A stretch of 10,873 bases of DNA from CAZPZZ01 sp964591245 (GCA_964591245.1 CAZPZZ010000138.1:1-10873); one strand, 5' to 3'. Shown: positions 1 to 8,397, counted from the stretch's first letter. Notes: generated by a model not told the origin, from the sequence alone. Made by a program: numbers and translations.

Positions 1-121
1 AGTACGTAGAATGATAAGTATTACTTGGGAACGGAGTTGTCGTGTGTCTGTTCAACCATGGGGTTTTTTGTGCAATGACAAGAAGCATGGGTAACAACAA
101 TAGAAGAAGGACCATAATTTT

Positions 122-3100
122 ATGAGTGAACAGACTTCTGTTATCCGACAGTTTTTGGCTGGTTTGCTGCTGGCTGTCATTACTGGCGATGTTGTGATTG
201 CATCGGAGCCAACCCGTCAACCCAGTCCTCCTTTTTTCAATGGCAAGGATCTTACGGGCTGGTCGGCTTCCGAGATGAAGTACTGGTCTGTGAAGGACAA
301 TGCCATCGTGGGGCATTCGGCAGTGAACGTGCCGAAGAACGAATTCATCTGGGCGGACGTTGAAGTGAAGGATTTCTATTTAGCAGTCGATGTAAAGTTG
401 ACGCCAGATGCTCGTAATGCCGGGATTCAGTTCCGCTCGAAGCCGGTGGATGTTCATGGACAGGCACTCGGTTATCAGGCGGATGTCGGATCCGGTGTCT
501 GGGGTAAATTGTACCATGAGCATGGTCGTGGCAAACTGGACTGGAACAATAGGGCTGTCGAGATCGTCAAGCGAGAGGCATGGAACCGGTACGAAATCCT
601 TGCAGTCGGACATAGAATATGGACGGCTATCAACGGTACCCTTTGCGTGGCCGTGGAAGACTCAAAGGGGGAATTGTCGGGCAAGATAGCGTTCCAGATA
701 CATAGTGGTTCCCCCCAGACTGTTCAGTACCGCATGGTAAAACTGGTGCACAATCCAAAAGTTGCTCTCGAAAAGCAGACCGAAAAACAATTGCTTGCCG
801 CTTTACCAAAAAAAACGGCTGCCCCGGAACCCGTTCCATCTACAGCGTCCATTTTTAACCAGCACAACTTCGTTGTGGCAGACGGGCTGGCTATTGAGCC
901 ATTTGCGACCACGCAGTTATCCAATCCATCCAGTATTGATGTAGATGACCGCGGACGCGTGTGGGTTGCGGAAGCGTTTAACTACCGTAAAAAGACTCGT
1001 GAAGCGGGCGACCGTATTCTGATTCTCGAGGACCGTGACGGTGATGGAAGAGCTGACAAACCCCGTGTTTTTTACCAGGACCCCGACATCGACGGCGTGC
1101 ATGGTGTCTGTGTTCTTGGCAACAGGGTGATCGTTTCTGCGCCGGACAGAATCCTTCTTCTTACGGACAACGATGGCGATGACAAGGCCGACGAAAAGAA
1201 AGTGCTGTTTCTGGGTAAAGTTCTGAATCCGGTTGCCGGACAACATGACCACGCGATTCATGCGGTGATGTTCGGTCCTGACGGGCGGCTCTATTTCAAC
1301 TTTGGTAACTTTAACGCCGAACTGCGTCGTGACGACGGAACACTGGTAAAAGATATTTTTGGCAACCCTGTCAACAACAGCCGCCAACCTTACCAGGAAG
1401 GGATGGTCATTCGCTGCGAGCTTGACGGCAGTCGAGTAGAGGTGCTCGGACACAACTTCCGCAACAACTGGGAGGTGACAGTCGATTCCTTTGGTTCCAT
1501 CTGGCAGTCAGACAACGACAACGAGTCGAGCTCCTGTCGTGTTAACTTTGTAATGGAATATGGCAACTACGGTTACCGTGACGAACAAAGCGGTGCCGAT
1601 TATTTGACCAAGCGGACCAACATGGAATCGACCATGCAGCGCCGTATGTGGCACCAGAACGATCCCGGCGTGGTTCCCAACCTGCTTATCACTGGATCGG
1701 GTGCGCCCACCGGTATTCTGGTCTACGAGGGTGAACTGTTGCCGTCGCAGTTTCACGGACAAATGATTCATGCTGAGCCCGGTCGCAATATCGTCTGGGC
1801 GTTTCCCGCGAAAAAAACCGGGGCAGGCTATACCGCTCACATTGTCGATATCGTTCGTAGTGACGTTGACCGAGACTACCGTCCTTCGGATGTTTCTGTA
1901 GCACCGGATGGCTCCCTGTTTATTGCCGACTGGTTTGACCCGGTTGACTGCTGCCATCGCACGATCAATGATGCGGGGCGCATTTTTCGTGTTGCGCCTG
2001 CCGGGCATACTTACGTGGTTCCTGCTTACGATTACCAAACTCCCGTCGGTGCTGTGCAGGCGCTGCGGAGTCCGAACCTGTCCGCGCGTTACAGAGCGTG
2101 GACGGCACTGGTAGGAATGCAGACCCGCGCTCGTGCTGAGCTGGAATCGATGGCGGCTGACCCGAACCCGCGATTTCGCGCTCGTGCCCTCTGGGTGTTG
2201 GCTGCAATCGACGACGGTGCCGCGAGGGCGATCAAGATGGCTTTGAGGGATGAATCGGAAGATGTGCGTTCGCTCGCGCTGCGCATCACACGTCGCCATC
2301 GTATGCCGGTGGAACCGGTCGTGAGGCGATTAGTTCACGACGATTCGGCTTTGGTGCGACGCGAATGTGCCGTTTCCCTGTACCAGCTTCACTCGCCCGA
2401 GTCCGTTCAGTTATGGGTGGAACTGGCTTTGCAATACGACGGTACAGATCGCTGGTACCTGGAAGCATTGGGTATCGGCGAAGCTGGCAAGGAAGCCACT
2501 TGCTTCGACGTTTGGCTCGAGAAAAGCGGCGATAGCTGGAGACACCCGGCCGGGCGGGATATCGTTTGGCGCTCTCGCGCACCGCAAGCGGCGACGTTAC
2601 TTGCGGACCTGCTTCTCGATCCCGAGATCCCTTCAGTCCAGCACCCGCGGCTGCTGAGATCACTCGATTTCCATCATGGCCCCACCAAGAAAGCTGCCTT
2701 GGCGGCCCTTCTGCATACCGATTCCGGGCGGAATACGGCTACCTGGCTGGAAGCGTTCAAACGGGCCGATGCGGACTTCCTTCAGACGCATCCGGGAATT
2801 TCTGAACAAGCTGACTCCGTTCTGCTGTCCTGCAAAGGCACGGTCACCTTCGTCGACCTTGTTGCTCGTTTCGACCGTCGAGACATGATACACCACCTGA
2901 TGGACATGACGCTGTCCGACCCGGAAAATGAGCCCGGTATTCGAGCTGTGGCGCAGATAATGGCATTTGAACAGTGGGATCCGATCTGGAAGGCACTGGC
3001 AGATCCTGCCCGCGCTATGCAGTTCATCGAGGCCATCAGTTATGTCGACAATGTGCACGCCAAGAACTACCTTTCGGGTGTTGTCACGAATGAAGCACAG

Positions 3101-3760
3101 CCGGAAGCGACACGACTGGTGGCGATTGCGGCGATGGGGCAAACTCCGCAGCCATCCTGGGAGCTTATGCGACTTGTGCAGGAGAACAGGGTTCCAAAGG
3201 AGTTCCTGGCCGCTGCCATCCGATCACTGACTCTGTCTCCAGGTCCCACTACCCGGATGTTTGCAGCTGAACAACGGCACCTTCTTGTTCCTGCAGATGA
3301 TCGCTGGCCATTGGAAAAACTTATGGCTGCCAAGCCGGACATCACCAAGGGCTTTGAGGCTTTCCAAAAAGGTGGATGCATCAACTGTCACAAGATCGGA
3401 CAACTGGGCCGCGACTTCGGCCCGGCCTTGTCCGACATTGGTACCAAGCTCACTTCGAAACAACTGTTCTCAGCCATTCTGAAACCCAGCGAGACAATCA
3501 GTCTGGGATACGAGGGTGTGAGTGTTGTGACAGATGAAGGAACGCTACACACCGGCTTTGTAAGTACCGAAACGAATGAAACGTTGACGCTGCGAATTCC
3601 CGGCGGCCTGCAGAAGGATATTCCCACCGACAGTATTGATTTCCGTAATCGCTCGAAGATCTCTCTGATGCCAGCGGGTATTGATGCCGTACTTTTGCCA
3701 CAGGAAATCGTGAACCTTGTCGGGTGGCTGAAGACACAGCGAACCGTGGAGGTGAAGTAA
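122..3760 (+). CDS. Secreted DUF1080 / PVC-type dehydrogenase beta-propeller / HEAT / cytochrome c fusion protein
   Basis: This 1,212-residue protein is probably an exported sugar-active oxidoreductase. Residues about 10-28 form a hydrophobic signal peptide. Residues about 37-212 look like DUF1080 (3-keto-disaccharide hydrolase, concanavalin-like fold), beginning FFNGKDLTGW. Residues about 255-625 look like the PVC-type membrane-bound dehydrogenase propeller (TIGR02604-like). They carry two acidic, calcium-loop-like motifs, DRDGDGRAD (304-312) and DNDGDDKAD (349-357). Residues about 640-1060 are helical, with HEAT-like units (for example RARALWVLAAIDD). The C-terminus is a TIGR02603-type heme domain: C1086-I-N-C1089-H1090 binds heme, and M1183 in SLMPAG is the likely axial ligand. 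These family assignments are by recognition; the motifs are directly visible. A GAAGGA Shine-Dalgarno-like site lies about 10 bases before the ATG. The gene stands alone and converges with the next gene. Electrons are presumably passed from the propeller to the heme; the substrate is unknown. Confidence 0.93.
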   Translation: MSEQTSVIRQFLAGLLLAVITGDVVIASEPTRQPSPPFFNGKDLTGWSASEMKYWSVKDNAIVGHSAVNVPKNEFIWADVEVKDFYLAVDVKLTPDARNAGIQFRSKPVDVHGQALGYQADVGSGVWGKLYHEHGRGKLDWNNRAVEIVKREAWNRYEILAVGHRIWTAINGTLCVAVEDSKGELSGKIAFQIHSGSPQTVQYRMVKLVHNPKVALEKQTEKQLLAALPKKTAAPEPVPSTASIFNQHNFVVADGLAIEPFATTQLSNPSSIDVDDRGRVWVAEAFNYRKKTREAGDRILILEDRDGDGRADKPRVFYQDPDIDGVHGVCVLGNRVIVSAPDRILLLTDNDGDDKADEKKVLFLGKVLNPVAGQHDHAIHAVMFGPDGRLYFNFGNFNAELRRDDGTLVKDIFGNPVNNSRQPYQEGMVIRCELDGSRVEVLGHNFRNNWEVTVDSFGSIWQSDNDNESSSCRVNFVMEYGNYGYRDEQSGADYLTKRTNMESTMQRRMWHQNDPGVVPNLLITGSGAPTGILVYEGELLPSQFHGQMIHAEPGRNIVWAFPAKKTGAGYTAHIVDIVRSDVDRDYRPSDVSVAPDGSLFIADWFDPVDCCHRTINDAGRIFRVAPAGHTYVVPAYDYQTPVGAVQALRSPNLSARYRAWTALVGMQTRARAELESMAADPNPRFRARALWVLAAIDDGAARAIKMALRDESEDVRSLALRITRRHRMPVEPVVRRLVHDDSALVRRECAVSLYQLHSPESVQLWVELALQYDGTDRWYLEALGIGEAGKEATCFDVWLEKSGDSWRHPAGRDIVWRSRAPQAATLLADLLLDPEIPSVQHPRLLRSLDFHHGPTKKAALAALLHTDSGRNTATWLEAFKRADADFLQTHPGISEQADSVLLSCKGTVTFVDLVARFDRRDMIHHLMDMTLSDPENEPGIRAVAQIMAFEQWDPIWKALADPARAMQFIEAISYVDNVHAKNYLSGVVTNEAQPEATRLVAIAAMGQTPQPSWELMRLVQENRVPKEFLAAAIRSLTLSPGPTTRMFAAEQRHLLVPADDRWPLEKLMAAKPDITKGFEAFQKGGCINCHKIGQLGRDFGPALSDIGTKLTSKQLFSAILKPSETISLGYEGVSVVTDEGTLHTGFVSTETNETLTLRIPGGLQKDIPTDSIDFRNRSKISLMPAGIDAVLLPQEIVNLVGWLKTQRTVEVK

Positions 3761-4011
3761 GGATGTTAACGGTCCGAAGGAAAAGAAGGGTTCAGAAAGT
3801 TCATCGGAACGAACCTTGACTTTCAAGCGGATCCCGATAGATAGAGGATTGGCCGCTGGCGTCTTGACCACAGCCACCAACGACCACATCGTGCCCGAGA
3901 ACACCATACCTCTGCCGTCTTGTCAGTCAAACATCTCCGTTTGCTCACTTGTTGTGGTACAAGACTCGAGGGTAGGGTAAAAGCTTGTGCGTTCCACCAT
4001 AGCTCGGGTTA

Positions 4012-5112
4012 CTACTGGTGGGTTTTCTGATTCGACGTGTTGGCGAGCGTTCGGATCCACGATATCTGCGTAATCAAGTGCTCGCGGGACGCTCGGCTTA
4101 TCGCGGTACTCGTCGCGTAGCTTGGTGTGTTGACTCCGGGGTGGATGTCCAACGTCGCGTCCCCTACCAGAAAGACATTGAAGTCCCGTTCCAGATTCAG
4201 ATAGCCGGCTGTTGTCGAGCAATAGCAAAGACTCGCGTGATAGCCTGTCAGTAATACATGTTCGACCCCTTCATGCTTCAGATAGTCTCGAAGAGGTTCG
4301 TAACCTTGAGAATCAAAAATGACCACATCCCGGGGATCCACGTCGATCGATTTGCTTACTGGAACCGGTAAGTCCCAAAAACCGGGTCCGTTGTACGGAT
4401 CGCCGAAAGCCCCACCGGGAAACTGTCGAAAATAGTCGGCCACGGGACGTTTCGTCGAGATCATAAACGCTGCCGGCAGTCCTCCCGCCCGATAGTTGAA
4501 ACCACGCAGCTTGGCCTCCAATTCCTTGCGACCCTGGAGGCGTTCCTGTTTGGTGGGTTCGTGATCCACGGTTCGGTAGATTTTTTGGCGAATTGGATCC
4601 GCATCACCTGGCAAGCTGTACAATACCGTCGCAACCTGGCCGCGCAGTGATTTCAGAAACGGATTGAGAATGGTGCGCATGTGGAGATTGATGTTTTCCA
4701 CCTCCTCGGGGATTCCGAAAGCGAACCCCGCAGGCTGTGGTATCTTCCAACCCTGGCCATCCTCGATACCCCAGGGATGTACGACCACAATGGCCGTTTT
4801 CGATGCCTTCAGTCGATTGGGGATCTCAATTACACCCCGGGCATTGTAAGAAAATCTCCATGCGCGCACCTGTAGATTGGCGTCGCGATCATCGACCAGG
4901 ACGGGCGCTTCGTAGTGCACCGTATCCTGGATCGGCTGAGTGAATTCGGGATGGTCGGCCAAGAGGGGTTCAGCTTTAGCGATACGGGTCAGCTGATTGT
5001 GGTAGATCCGCTGAGTGGGTGTCGGGGCCGCAGAGTCCCGGTTTGCAAACAAGGTGGACAAGCTGATACAGCACATGGCTACCAGCACATGGGTAAAGAT
5101 CGATCGTTTCAT
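4012..5112 (-). CDS. Exported isochorismatase-like hydrolase with altered active site
   Basis: This 366-residue protein belongs by fold signature to the isochorismatase-like cysteine hydrolase superfamily. The C-terminal segment LLTGYHASLCYCSTTAGYL matches the family's TGxxTxxC nucleophile motif, giving C296, and it is followed by the usual VGDAT strand. Residues 1-23 form a Sec-type signal peptide. The other two catalytic positions are not canonical. The strand that normally ends in Asp reads TAIVVVHPWG, with H112 at the Asp position. The segment that normally carries the Lys reads DVVIFDSQGY, with no Lys between residues 255 and 278. The protein also has about 100 extra N-terminal residues and a long insertion (about 170-250), so it is much longer than the usual 180-220 residues. 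GGAGG lies 8 bases before the ATG. It sits 61 bases downstream of another isochorismatase-like gene on the same strand, probably in one operon. Activity and substrate are unknown; a non-hydrolytic role is possible. Confidence 0.85.
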   Translation of the reverse strand: MKRSIFTHVLVAMCCISLSTLFANRDSAAPTPTQRIYHNQLTRIAKAEPLLADHPEFTQPIQDTVHYEAPVLVDDRDANLQVRAWRFSYNARGVIEIPNRLKASKTAIVVVHPWGIEDGQGWKIPQPAGFAFGIPEEVENINLHMRTILNPFLKSLRGQVATVLYSLPGDADPIRQKIYRTVDHEPTKQERLQGRKELEAKLRGFNYRAGGLPAAFMISTKRPVADYFRQFPGGAFGDPYNGPGFWDLPVPVSKSIDVDPRDVVIFDSQGYEPLRDYLKHEGVEHVLLTGYHASLCYCSTTAGYLNLERDFNVFLVGDATLDIHPGVNTPSYATSTAISRASREHLITQISWIRTLANTSNQKTHQ

Positions 5113-5173
5113 CTGCCAGTCCTCCGATTTCCTTGAGAATCACATTTGCCACCGTCAACGCGTTACCAATCGG

Positions 5174-5977
5174 TCATGAGGTTGCAGTTTTATTCGACTT
5201 GAGCACACGCACAATGTCGGGAGTTGACGCCAGTTTAGCCCAGTAGGTGCCAACCAGAGGCTCGAAGATCATCCGCGAACTCTCATTGCCGTACAGAATC
5301 GCGTCATCCACCCAATAGTTCCTGAAGCCGAATTCCCGGCTTTGAATCATCGAGTAGAACACGCAGGCGTTGCCGTACTGACCACCGAAGACAACATTTT
5401 CTATATCCGCGTTACGAAGCATGAAGTCCAGGCCAGTTGCTGTGAAGGCAGAACTGGTCACTTTTCGAATCTGGATCTCACCGGGACGGGGTTTGAGAGC
5501 ATCGATAACGGACATTCGCTTGCTGTCAAACAGGCCGTAATCGCGCCCTTGTTGATAACGGACTACCTCGCGACTGTCGGGAGTCCATTTGGCATTCATG
5601 ACGTGAACTATCAAGGCATTGGTTTGTCTGAACGCCTGCAACACGCGCTGAAGATTCGGGATGATTGACGCGAATTCGTTAACAAGCCAGGCTTCGGTCT
5701 GCTGATTGCCTCCGGACATCCACTTGGGGTCGCAAAACAGATTGATCATATCGATGATAATGAATGCCGTTTTCGCAGCCGGCAGGATGTCAGTATCCGC
5801 GATGCTGCGGTCTTTAGCAGTCCTTGCAAGTTGTTGAATTGCTTGAGAAATGTCAACGTCAGACGAAGTGTCTCGATCCGATGTCGAATGACCGGCCAGG
5901 GCCATTGCGGGAATGGTTCCGGCAAGAACCGCTTTGCGACTGAAGTCGCGACGATTGGATAAATCACCTGTTGACAT
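5174..5977 (-). CDS. Tat-exported isochorismatase-like cysteine hydrolase
   Basis: This 267-residue protein has a complete isochorismatase-superfamily triad. Asp76 is in AFIIIDMINLF, Lys172 in IQIRKVTSSAF, and Cys205 in GGQYGNACVFYS. Members hydrolyse amide, ether or ester bonds (isochorismate, nicotinamide, N-carbamoyl compounds); the substrate here cannot be told. The N-terminus has a twin-arginine motif, NRRDFSRKAV (arginines 9 and 10), followed by a short hydrophobic stretch to about residue 29. This suggests folded export to the periplasm by Tat. I chose the ATG at 5977 over an in-frame GTG at 5983 because the AGGAG ribosome binding site overlaps the GTG but sits about 5 bases before the ATG. 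It is the first gene of a probable two-gene operon with the divergent paralogue that follows after 61 bases. Export of such a hydrolase is itself less common than the cytosolic form. Confidence 0.9.
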   Translation of the reverse strand: MSTGDLSNRRDFSRKAVLAGTIPAMALAGHSTSDRDTSSDVDISQAIQQLARTAKDRSIADTDILPAAKTAFIIIDMINLFCDPKWMSGGNQQTEAWLVNEFASIIPNLQRVLQAFRQTNALIVHVMNAKWTPDSREVVRYQQGRDYGLFDSKRMSVIDALKPRPGEIQIRKVTSSAFTATGLDFMLRNADIENVVFGGQYGNACVFYSMIQSREFGFRNYWVDDAILYGNESSRMIFEPLVGTYWAKLASTPDIVRVLKSNKTATS

Positions 5978-6355
5978 GGCCACTCCTATTTTAAAGTCGA
6001 GCTGTGTCGAGAGGGTTCAGAAAAAGACACACTCTGGGATGGGACGAATACAGAAGCGTCCGGGCCGGCCAAATTGGCCAAGGAATCAATTTGGAGCGCG
6101 GCAGCATTCCACGTGAGGTCTTTCTTTCAAGGACAGTGTCTCGTCTACAACGAGCTAATTCTTTCACACCCATCTATGAATTGCGAGCGTGAACCGGACA
6201 TCTATGGCATTGCATCAGATGAACGGTCACGACACATGGGTTTAAGTCATTCGTTTCAGTATGTTTCCTGAACATAAGGATGCTGACAAATAGCCGGCTT
6301 TATGAAACGGCAAATCGTCGTCATCCAGGCTTGAAACAGTCAGCTACCTGTTCTG
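5978..6355. other. Intergenic region upstream of the isochorismatase-like pair
   Basis: This stretch of 378 bases lies between the end of the propeller gene and the start of the cysteine hydrolase gene, both on the minus strand. Frames here are short and unconvincing. It holds three small dyads. A 13-base palindrome GGCCAAATTGGCC is at 6067-6079. TATGTT-5-AACATA is at 6260-6276. An imperfect hairpin at 6293-6311 (GCCG/CGGC outer stem, TTT/AAA inner stem, 2-base bulge) lies 45 bases past the propeller gene's stop and could be a weak terminator, although no T-run follows it. GTCGAG occurs twice near 5997-6012. No clear -35/-10 pair was found. A promoter for the hydrolase pair is expected here but not proven. 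Confidence 0.5.
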
Positions 6356-7888
6356 TTAAACAAACTGTAGGGAATACAGGGCTGCATTGCGCATCTCAAT
6401 TCGGATACGCACCGGTTTTCCAGAAAGCATCTGAAGGTCGGTTCCAGACCAGCTGACTTCGTGAATGCCACTGGTCAAAAGTGGCTGACAACGGTCAATG
6501 GTGTATCCCGCTAACGGTTTACCTGATCGATCTTCAATCGCCAGTCGGACATCGCATTCATCGAATCGAGGCGGAATTCGAGGAGCTTGATGCGTCGTTG
6601 CGGATTCCAGGTCTACCAGGAGCTTTCCACCATTGAAATGCAGTGGATGGGTTACAAGCGTACCACGATAAGGTCCTGCCACTAAACCGGCCCAACGATT
6701 CTGGGGTAGCGTGGAGAGTGCGATGGTCATACTTTCCGGGTCGAGCCCCTGTGGGGTGCGGTTATGGGCCCGGTTAAGCGCCGTATAGTACACCCACACC
6801 TTGGAGTCGTGAAAGATTGGGGCCTGGGGAACGGAATGTGGCATACGACCATTGTCATACACGCCTATTTCGGTTCGACTCAGGAAAGGCACTTTACGAT
6901 CCACCCAGGTCCAGTTGAACCCGTCACGACTGCTCATCAGGTAAATCGATACAGACTGGTTGAGTGTTTCCAGAACCCCGTTGAGTCCTATGTAGAACGG
7001 GCCGTCCAGGCTTCCCGTGAGGGTGAGGAACTGATGGTCAAATCGTTCGTTTTCATCGGGTGTAAGCATGAGACGGGCAGGGGTCCAGTGGATGAAATCG
7101 TCACTGGTCGAATAGGCGTGTGAACGAATGTGCCGATGGTCACCCATGCCGTAAATCTCGGGAGCAAGGCCGTGTCCGGGCCGTGGCCATAAAAGGTATT
7201 TCTGGATGTTAGGATCCCATCCCATCAGCGTTGGGCCATCACCGAGATTACGGCCATGTTGGATAACCGGGTTGCCTGGATGCTCCGTCCAGTGCAAACC
7301 ATCTGGTGAAAATGCCACAACGGCGCCTCCTGTATGGTTAGCTCGGGGACCGTCGTATTCACCCATGGCCTTATAGCGACGAAGTGGATCCGGATCGTTT
7401 GGGTCTTTCATGACACTCGAATAACTCGGATCGTTCCATACTGTGACGATGTTGTTTCTTTTATTTCCTCCAAATTCGTGAATTCCCAATTCGGGCTTTT
7501 CCCAGTTGTATCCATCCCGGGAAATGGCGTAACACCATGGAAAACGACCGTCGGAATCGGCTGCGGTGGCATACCACATTTTGAATAGATTTTCTTGTTC
7601 ATCATATAACACTGCCTGCCCTGAAAGTCGTACCCCCTGTTTGCGTTCCCACGGTCGATCAGCCACGAGCACCGGGTTTTTTGAATACGTCTCTGGTTGC
7701 GTCATTACCGGACGTATTTTACTGGCCTCGAACAGCAGGAAATCGTCCAGAAAAGTTTGCTTCATGCTGCCGACATCAATGATTCCCGGTACCGGTCGGC
7801 TGGCAGGGGTGAACAGGCGGTCATCACCACGAAGGGATTTTGTGGTCATGATTGCAGCACAGCTCTGCAAGAAATTACGACGCTTCAT
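6356..7888 (-). CDS. Secreted five-bladed beta-propeller protein, glycoside hydrolase family 32/43-like
   Basis: This 510-residue protein resembles the GH32/GH43/GH62/GH68 five-bladed propeller clan as it occurs in planctomycetes, so it probably binds or cleaves polysaccharide outside the cytoplasm. Blade-like repeats are visible: LFKMWYATAADSDG (101-114), AISRDGYNWEKPELG (121-135), AFSPDGLHW (192-200), STSDDFIHW (260-268), SSRDGFNWTW (319-328) and VWVYYTALN (364-372). After about residue 420 comes a beta-sandwich-like tail ending in ALYSLQF. The N-terminus MKRRNFLQSCAAI is a twin-arginine-type leader. The start could be GTG at 7894, but the ATG at 7888 is preferred: GGAG lies about 10 bases before the ATG and only 4 before the GTG. 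Catalytic acids cannot be assigned with confidence, so a purely binding role remains possible. A sigma70-like promoter lies upstream. The gene stands 378 bases from the hydrolase pair and is probably transcribed separately. Confidence 0.85.
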   Translation of the reverse strand: MKRRNFLQSCAAIMTTKSLRGDDRLFTPASRPVPGIIDVGSMKQTFLDDFLLFEASKIRPVMTQPETYSKNPVLVADRPWERKQGVRLSGQAVLYDEQENLFKMWYATAADSDGRFPWCYAISRDGYNWEKPELGIHEFGGNKRNNIVTVWNDPSYSSVMKDPNDPDPLRRYKAMGEYDGPRANHTGGAVVAFSPDGLHWTEHPGNPVIQHGRNLGDGPTLMGWDPNIQKYLLWPRPGHGLAPEIYGMGDHRHIRSHAYSTSDDFIHWTPARLMLTPDENERFDHQFLTLTGSLDGPFYIGLNGVLETLNQSVSIYLMSSRDGFNWTWVDRKVPFLSRTEIGVYDNGRMPHSVPQAPIFHDSKVWVYYTALNRAHNRTPQGLDPESMTIALSTLPQNRWAGLVAGPYRGTLVTHPLHFNGGKLLVDLESATTHQAPRIPPRFDECDVRLAIEDRSGKPLAGYTIDRCQPLLTSGIHEVSWSGTDLQMLSGKPVRIRIEMRNAALYSLQFV

Positions 7889-7938
7889 GGTCACATGGCT
7901 CCAGATGAGGTAAATACATGTTTGTTTTTGGAATATTT

Positions 7939-7968
7939 ATTTTATCAAATATCAGAAATAACTCTCAA
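7939..7968 (-). promoter_or_regulatory. Putative sigma70-like promoter for the propeller gene
   Basis: On the minus strand TTGAGA (7963-7968, five of six bases of the -35 consensus) is followed after 18 bases by TAAAAT (7939-7944, five of six bases of the -10 consensus). The surrounding sequence is A+T-rich. The predicted start of transcription, near 7932, leaves a leader of about 44 bases before the ATG at 7888. The assignment is by motif only. Confidence 0.5.
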
Positions 7969-8044
7969 CCGCTTGGAGTGTACGGCCCAACGGACATATC
8001 GTAACAACACGATCATCCGATGCGTTTACGGTGGATGGCTCTGA

Positions 8045-8215
8045 TCCACTTCTTTCGATCAGGGCGGATTGGGTACCCAGAAGGATTCCGTGTTGGACAA
8101 GACACAAGAGTTTCTCTGTGATCCGTTTAATGTCAGTCGAAACCCGGATTGGAATATTGAAGGATCACCGGTCTTCCGGAGTGGCGGCCGCGGTTATTTT
8201 TCAGGTGAGGTTCCA
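8045..8215 (+). pseudogene. Possible decayed fragment of a secreted-protein gene
   Basis: A plus-strand frame opened by a TGA stop at 8042 reads through segments such as FDQGGLGTQKDSVLDKTQEF and DPFNVSRNPDWNIEG followed by SGGRGYFSGEVP. The Asp/Asn-Pro-x-Trp and Gly-rich pattern recalls the N-terminal part of secreted planctomycete proteins with concanavalin-like domains, and it is more protein-like than random sequence. There is no good start or ribosome binding site. After about 8215 the translation becomes Cys/Arg-rich and loses the pattern, although the frame stays open to 8380. I read it as a possible relic; it could equally be chance. Confidence 0.2.
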
Positions 8216-8397
8216 CTGGTAGGGTTAGAACATCTCGACACGTGTTCTTGTTATGGGAAAGGCCGGTTAACGATCATTGACAAACGAATGGAGAGGCCAC
8301 CTGCTTCCGTTTCGGGATGTTGGACTGGGGCCATGTCATTTGTTATAAGTGCGATCGTATATCCTTTTCATATTCCCTAATACTTCCAGGAAATCCC

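Larger units (their letters stand above)
7889..8397. other. Divergent intergenic region with hairpins and a possible coding relic
   Basis: These 509 bases separate the starts of the propeller gene (minus) and the small exported protein gene (plus). Besides the minus-strand promoter at 7939-7968, two small stems overlap: TGGAT/ATCCA (8032-8036 with 8044-8048) and CTGATC/GATCAG (8041-8046 with 8057-8062). They cannot form together. An open plus-strand frame from 8045 onward contains a segment (about 8048-8215) with protein-like composition, listed separately. A TTGACA at 8277-8282 has no matching -10 at the right spacing, so the promoter for the gene at 8398 is not located. Confidence 0.5.

Noticed and set aside
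1508..2299. A 263-codon open frame on the minus strand inside the first gene (and similar ones at 917-1453 and 2660-3142).
   Set aside because: They lie antisense to a well-supported protein, have no recognisable domains, and their composition is what G+C-rich third-position bias in the sense gene produces.
3755..3980. An open plus-strand frame of about 70 codons between the two convergent genes, with a fairly protein-like translation.
   Set aside because: It has no ATG and no ribosome binding site before any alternative start, and I recognise no family. It is probably chance or an unprovable relic.
5978..5983. GTG start for the Tat-exported hydrolase.
   Set aside because: The AGGAG ribosome binding site overlaps this GTG, so the ATG at 5977 is the workable start.
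8317..8397. Upstream extension of the small exported protein from the ATG at 8317.
   Set aside because: There is no ribosome binding site, and the extra 27 residues would place unrelated sequence before the signal peptide; the ATG at 8398 has AGGA at good spacing.
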